From NCBI GenBank assembly GCA_964617555.1, contig CAZTYP010000033.1, positions 10,231-74,230 on the forward strand: a stretch of 64,000 bases of DNA, given 5' to 3'. Shown here piece by piece: positions 62,389 through 64,000 of this stretch. The DNA comes from 1-14-2-50-31-20 sp964617555 (lineage in GTDB: Bacteria; Bacteroidota; Ignavibacteria; Ignavibacteriales; Melioribacteraceae). How positions within the stretch are numbered: position 1 is the first letter of the stretch; the number at the start of each line of letters is the position of its first letter. The notes under the pieces were generated by a model. That model saw nothing but the letters and a program-made list of their open reading frames with translations, was not told the DNA's origin and searched no databases. Both the position numbers and the translations under genes were made by a program.

Positions 62389-63690
62389 ATGATAGCAAAA
62401 TTTTTTAAGTTTAACGAGTTAGGCACCGATTATAAAACGGAAATAGTTGCCGGATTTACCACTTTTATTACTATGGCATATATAATAATAGTAAATCCGA
62501 AAATCCTGGAAGTTGCGGGAATTCCGGTAGGACCGTCAATGGTTGCAACAATTTTAAGCGCTTTTTTCGGGACCCTTACAATGGGGGTATATGCTAAACG
62601 GCCTTTTGCAATTGCTCCTTACATGGGAGAAAATGCTTTTGTTGCTTTCACCGTTGTAAAAGTATTAGGATACTCGTGGCAAACCGCACTTGGAGCAATT
62701 TTTCTTTCTGGAGTGCTTTTTACAATTTTAACTATTGTAAAAATACGCGGATGGCTTGCAAATGCAATTCCTCATTCATTAAAAATTGCTTTTGCCGTTG
62801 GTATCGGATTTTTCCTTGCATTCATTGGTCTTAACGAAACAGGCATTGTTACACTCGGTGTACCCGGGGCTCCTGTAAAAGTCGGTAATCTTACCGAAAC
62901 AACCAATATTCTTGCCGTTATCGGAGTGTTATCCATTGCCTTTTTAATGATAAGAAAAATTAAAGCCGCAATATTAATAGGAATTTTAGGAACAACCATT
63001 CTCGGCTTTCTTTTTGGAGCAACACCGGTTCCCGATAAAATAATGAGTATGCCGCCGGATATTTCCGAAATATTTTTACAACTTGATATTACCGGCGCAA
63101 TTACATGGGGCTTTTTTGCTGTTATACTTACGGTGTTTGTAATGGATTTTGTAGATACTATGGGAGTTTTGCTCGGAGTTTCTTTTCTTGCCGGATTTCT
63201 TGACGGAGAGGGAAACTTGCCCGAAATTGAAAAGCCGATGTTGTGTGATTCAACCGCAACAATAATAGGAGCATTGCTCGGAACAACAACAACCGGTACT
63301 TACATTGAATCGGCAGCCGGAATAGAAGCGGGCGGGCGTTCAGGTTTTACTTCGGTGGTTACCGCTTTTTTCTTTTTAATTGCTTTGTTTTTTGCTCCCA
63401 TATTAACCGTTGTGCCCGCTTATGCATACGGACCGGCACTTATTGTTGTGGGAATGTTAATGTTGCGTCCTATTACTCAGTTGGATTTTGACGATTTAAC
63501 CGAATTGGTCCCCGCATTTATTACAATTGTTTTGATGAGCTTTACTTACAATATAGGAATAGGAATGACAGCCGGGTTCGTAGTTTATCCTTTAGCCAAA
63601 ACGGTTGGAGGAAAAATAAAAGAAGTACATCCGGGAATGTGGGCGTTGTTTGTTGTTTCCGCACTTTTCTATATCTTTTATCCATACTAA
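62389..63690 (+). CDS. NCS2 purine (adenine/guanine/hypoxanthine) permease
   Basis: 433 residues, about fourteen helices, AzgA/PbuG-type. MAYIIIVNPKIL near the start, PYMGENAFVAF (transport motif), DFVDTMGVLLG and GTTTTGTYIESAAGIEAGGRSG are the signatures. It imports purine bases with H+. A strong GGAAGGAG site precedes the ATG. No riboswitch is visible upstream. Confidence 0.93.
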   Translation: MIAKFFKFNELGTDYKTEIVAGFTTFITMAYIIIVNPKILEVAGIPVGPSMVATILSAFFGTLTMGVYAKRPFAIAPYMGENAFVAFTVVKVLGYSWQTALGAIFLSGVLFTILTIVKIRGWLANAIPHSLKIAFAVGIGFFLAFIGLNETGIVTLGVPGAPVKVGNLTETTNILAVIGVLSIAFLMIRKIKAAILIGILGTTILGFLFGATPVPDKIMSMPPDISEIFLQLDITGAITWGFFAVILTVFVMDFVDTMGVLLGVSFLAGFLDGEGNLPEIEKPMLCDSTATIIGALLGTTTTGTYIESAAGIEAGGRSGFTSVVTAFFFLIALFFAPILTVVPAYAYGPALIVVGMLMLRPITQLDFDDLTELVPAFITIVLMSFTYNIGIGMTAGFVVYPLAKTVGGKIKEVHPGMWALFVVSALFYIFYPY

Positions 63691-63927
63691 TAAATATTAA
63701 AAATTAAGGGAACTGATATTAAAAACAAGTTGGCAACTCTACGAAATTGTGGAATAATTAGTATTTTTTTTATAAATATAAAGTTGTGCTAATTCCTGAT
63801 ATACGAAATAGAAGATAACAGAAATTTTACGGTATATATCTAATATTACGTATATTGAGACGTTGTGCTTCATTAAGACAAAAATGTGAGAATTTAAAAA
63901 TTATGTTTTAAAACAAGAATATTGAAA

Positions 63928-64000
63928 ATGAAATGGTATGATAAAATAGCGAAATTCTATGATTTTTTCACTGCTTGGATTTATAAAAAATCAAGGATGA
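63928..64000 (+). CDS. Probable SAM methyltransferase, cut by window end
   Basis: Only 24 codons are visible (MKWYDKIAKFYDFFTAWIYK). The WYDKIAKFYD pattern is the usual N-terminus of UbiE-like class I methyltransferases. The gene runs off the window. The 237 bp upstream hold no gene that I can see. Confidence 0.5.
   Translation, partial: MKWYDKIAKFYDFFTAWIYKKSRM

Noticed and set aside
63691..63927. A possible decayed gene after the purine permease
   Set aside because: I find only short frames and no protein-like pattern in this AT-rich 237 bp.

Overview
The window looks like chromosomal DNA from a low-GC, AT-rich Gram-negative bacterium of the Bacteroidota/Chlorobiota group, most likely Ignavibacteria or a relative. 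The case rests on gene content: TonB-dependent receptors with an N-terminal carboxypeptidase-like domain, a DUF4249 lipoprotein beside such a receptor, a GT117/DUF2723 membrane glycosyltransferase, DUF4159 and DUF4175 proteins, a tricorn-type protease, and many lipoproteins. Many genes have good Shine-Dalgarno sites (GGAG or AGGA), which argues against a classic Bacteroidia genome, where such sites are rare. The taxonomic call is an inference. I see no rRNA, tRNA, CRISPR array, insertion sequence or phage gene.

Layout. 1-6 kb: galactokinase (cut by the window edge), an animal-like UDP-glucose dehydrogenase, an ArsC-like protein, a low-molecular-weight phosphatase, a PLP enzyme and a MATE exporter. 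6-11 kb: a secreted LIM-domain peptidase resembling plant DA1, then a GH28-GH20 glycosidase pair. 11-16 kb: DUF2752 and TM2 membrane proteins, an FKBP lipoprotein, a PAS histidine kinase, dnaA and a putative oriC. 16-30 kb: asparaginase and an ATP-cone/uridine-kinase-like fusion, an Ig-like lipoprotein, a tricorn protease, an RNA methyltransferase, a FabK/NMO-like enzyme, a DUF4249-receptor pair and a Spy-like lipoprotein. 30-46 kb: the GT117 protein, Mfd, a repeat-filled intergenic region, then a plus-strand run (C45-like Ntn hydrolase, SRPBCC, rhomboid, PdxB, DUF4159, DUF4175, MFS).

46.3-55.9 kb is the most coherent system: a nine-gene minus-strand operon under one cobalamin riboswitch. It encodes outer-membrane capture (BtuB-like receptor plus a BtuG-like beta-propeller lipoprotein), BtuF-BtuD-BtuC import, a CbiR-like cobamide-remodelling hydrolase, and CobU-CobT-CobS nucleotide-loop rebuilding. 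Together these would capture diverse cobamides, cut off the lower ligand and rebuild the preferred one.

56-64 kb: RsmI, ProS, a VanX-like dipeptidase with a pullulanase, arginase, an NCS2 purine permease and the start of a probable methyltransferase cut by the window end.

The most unusual items are the DA1-like LIM peptidase, the complete cobamide capture/remodelling operon, a GH28 protein that lacks its catalytic SHG/RIK segment, and a cluster of TTATTAACA repeats upstream of mfd that recurs beside dnaA.
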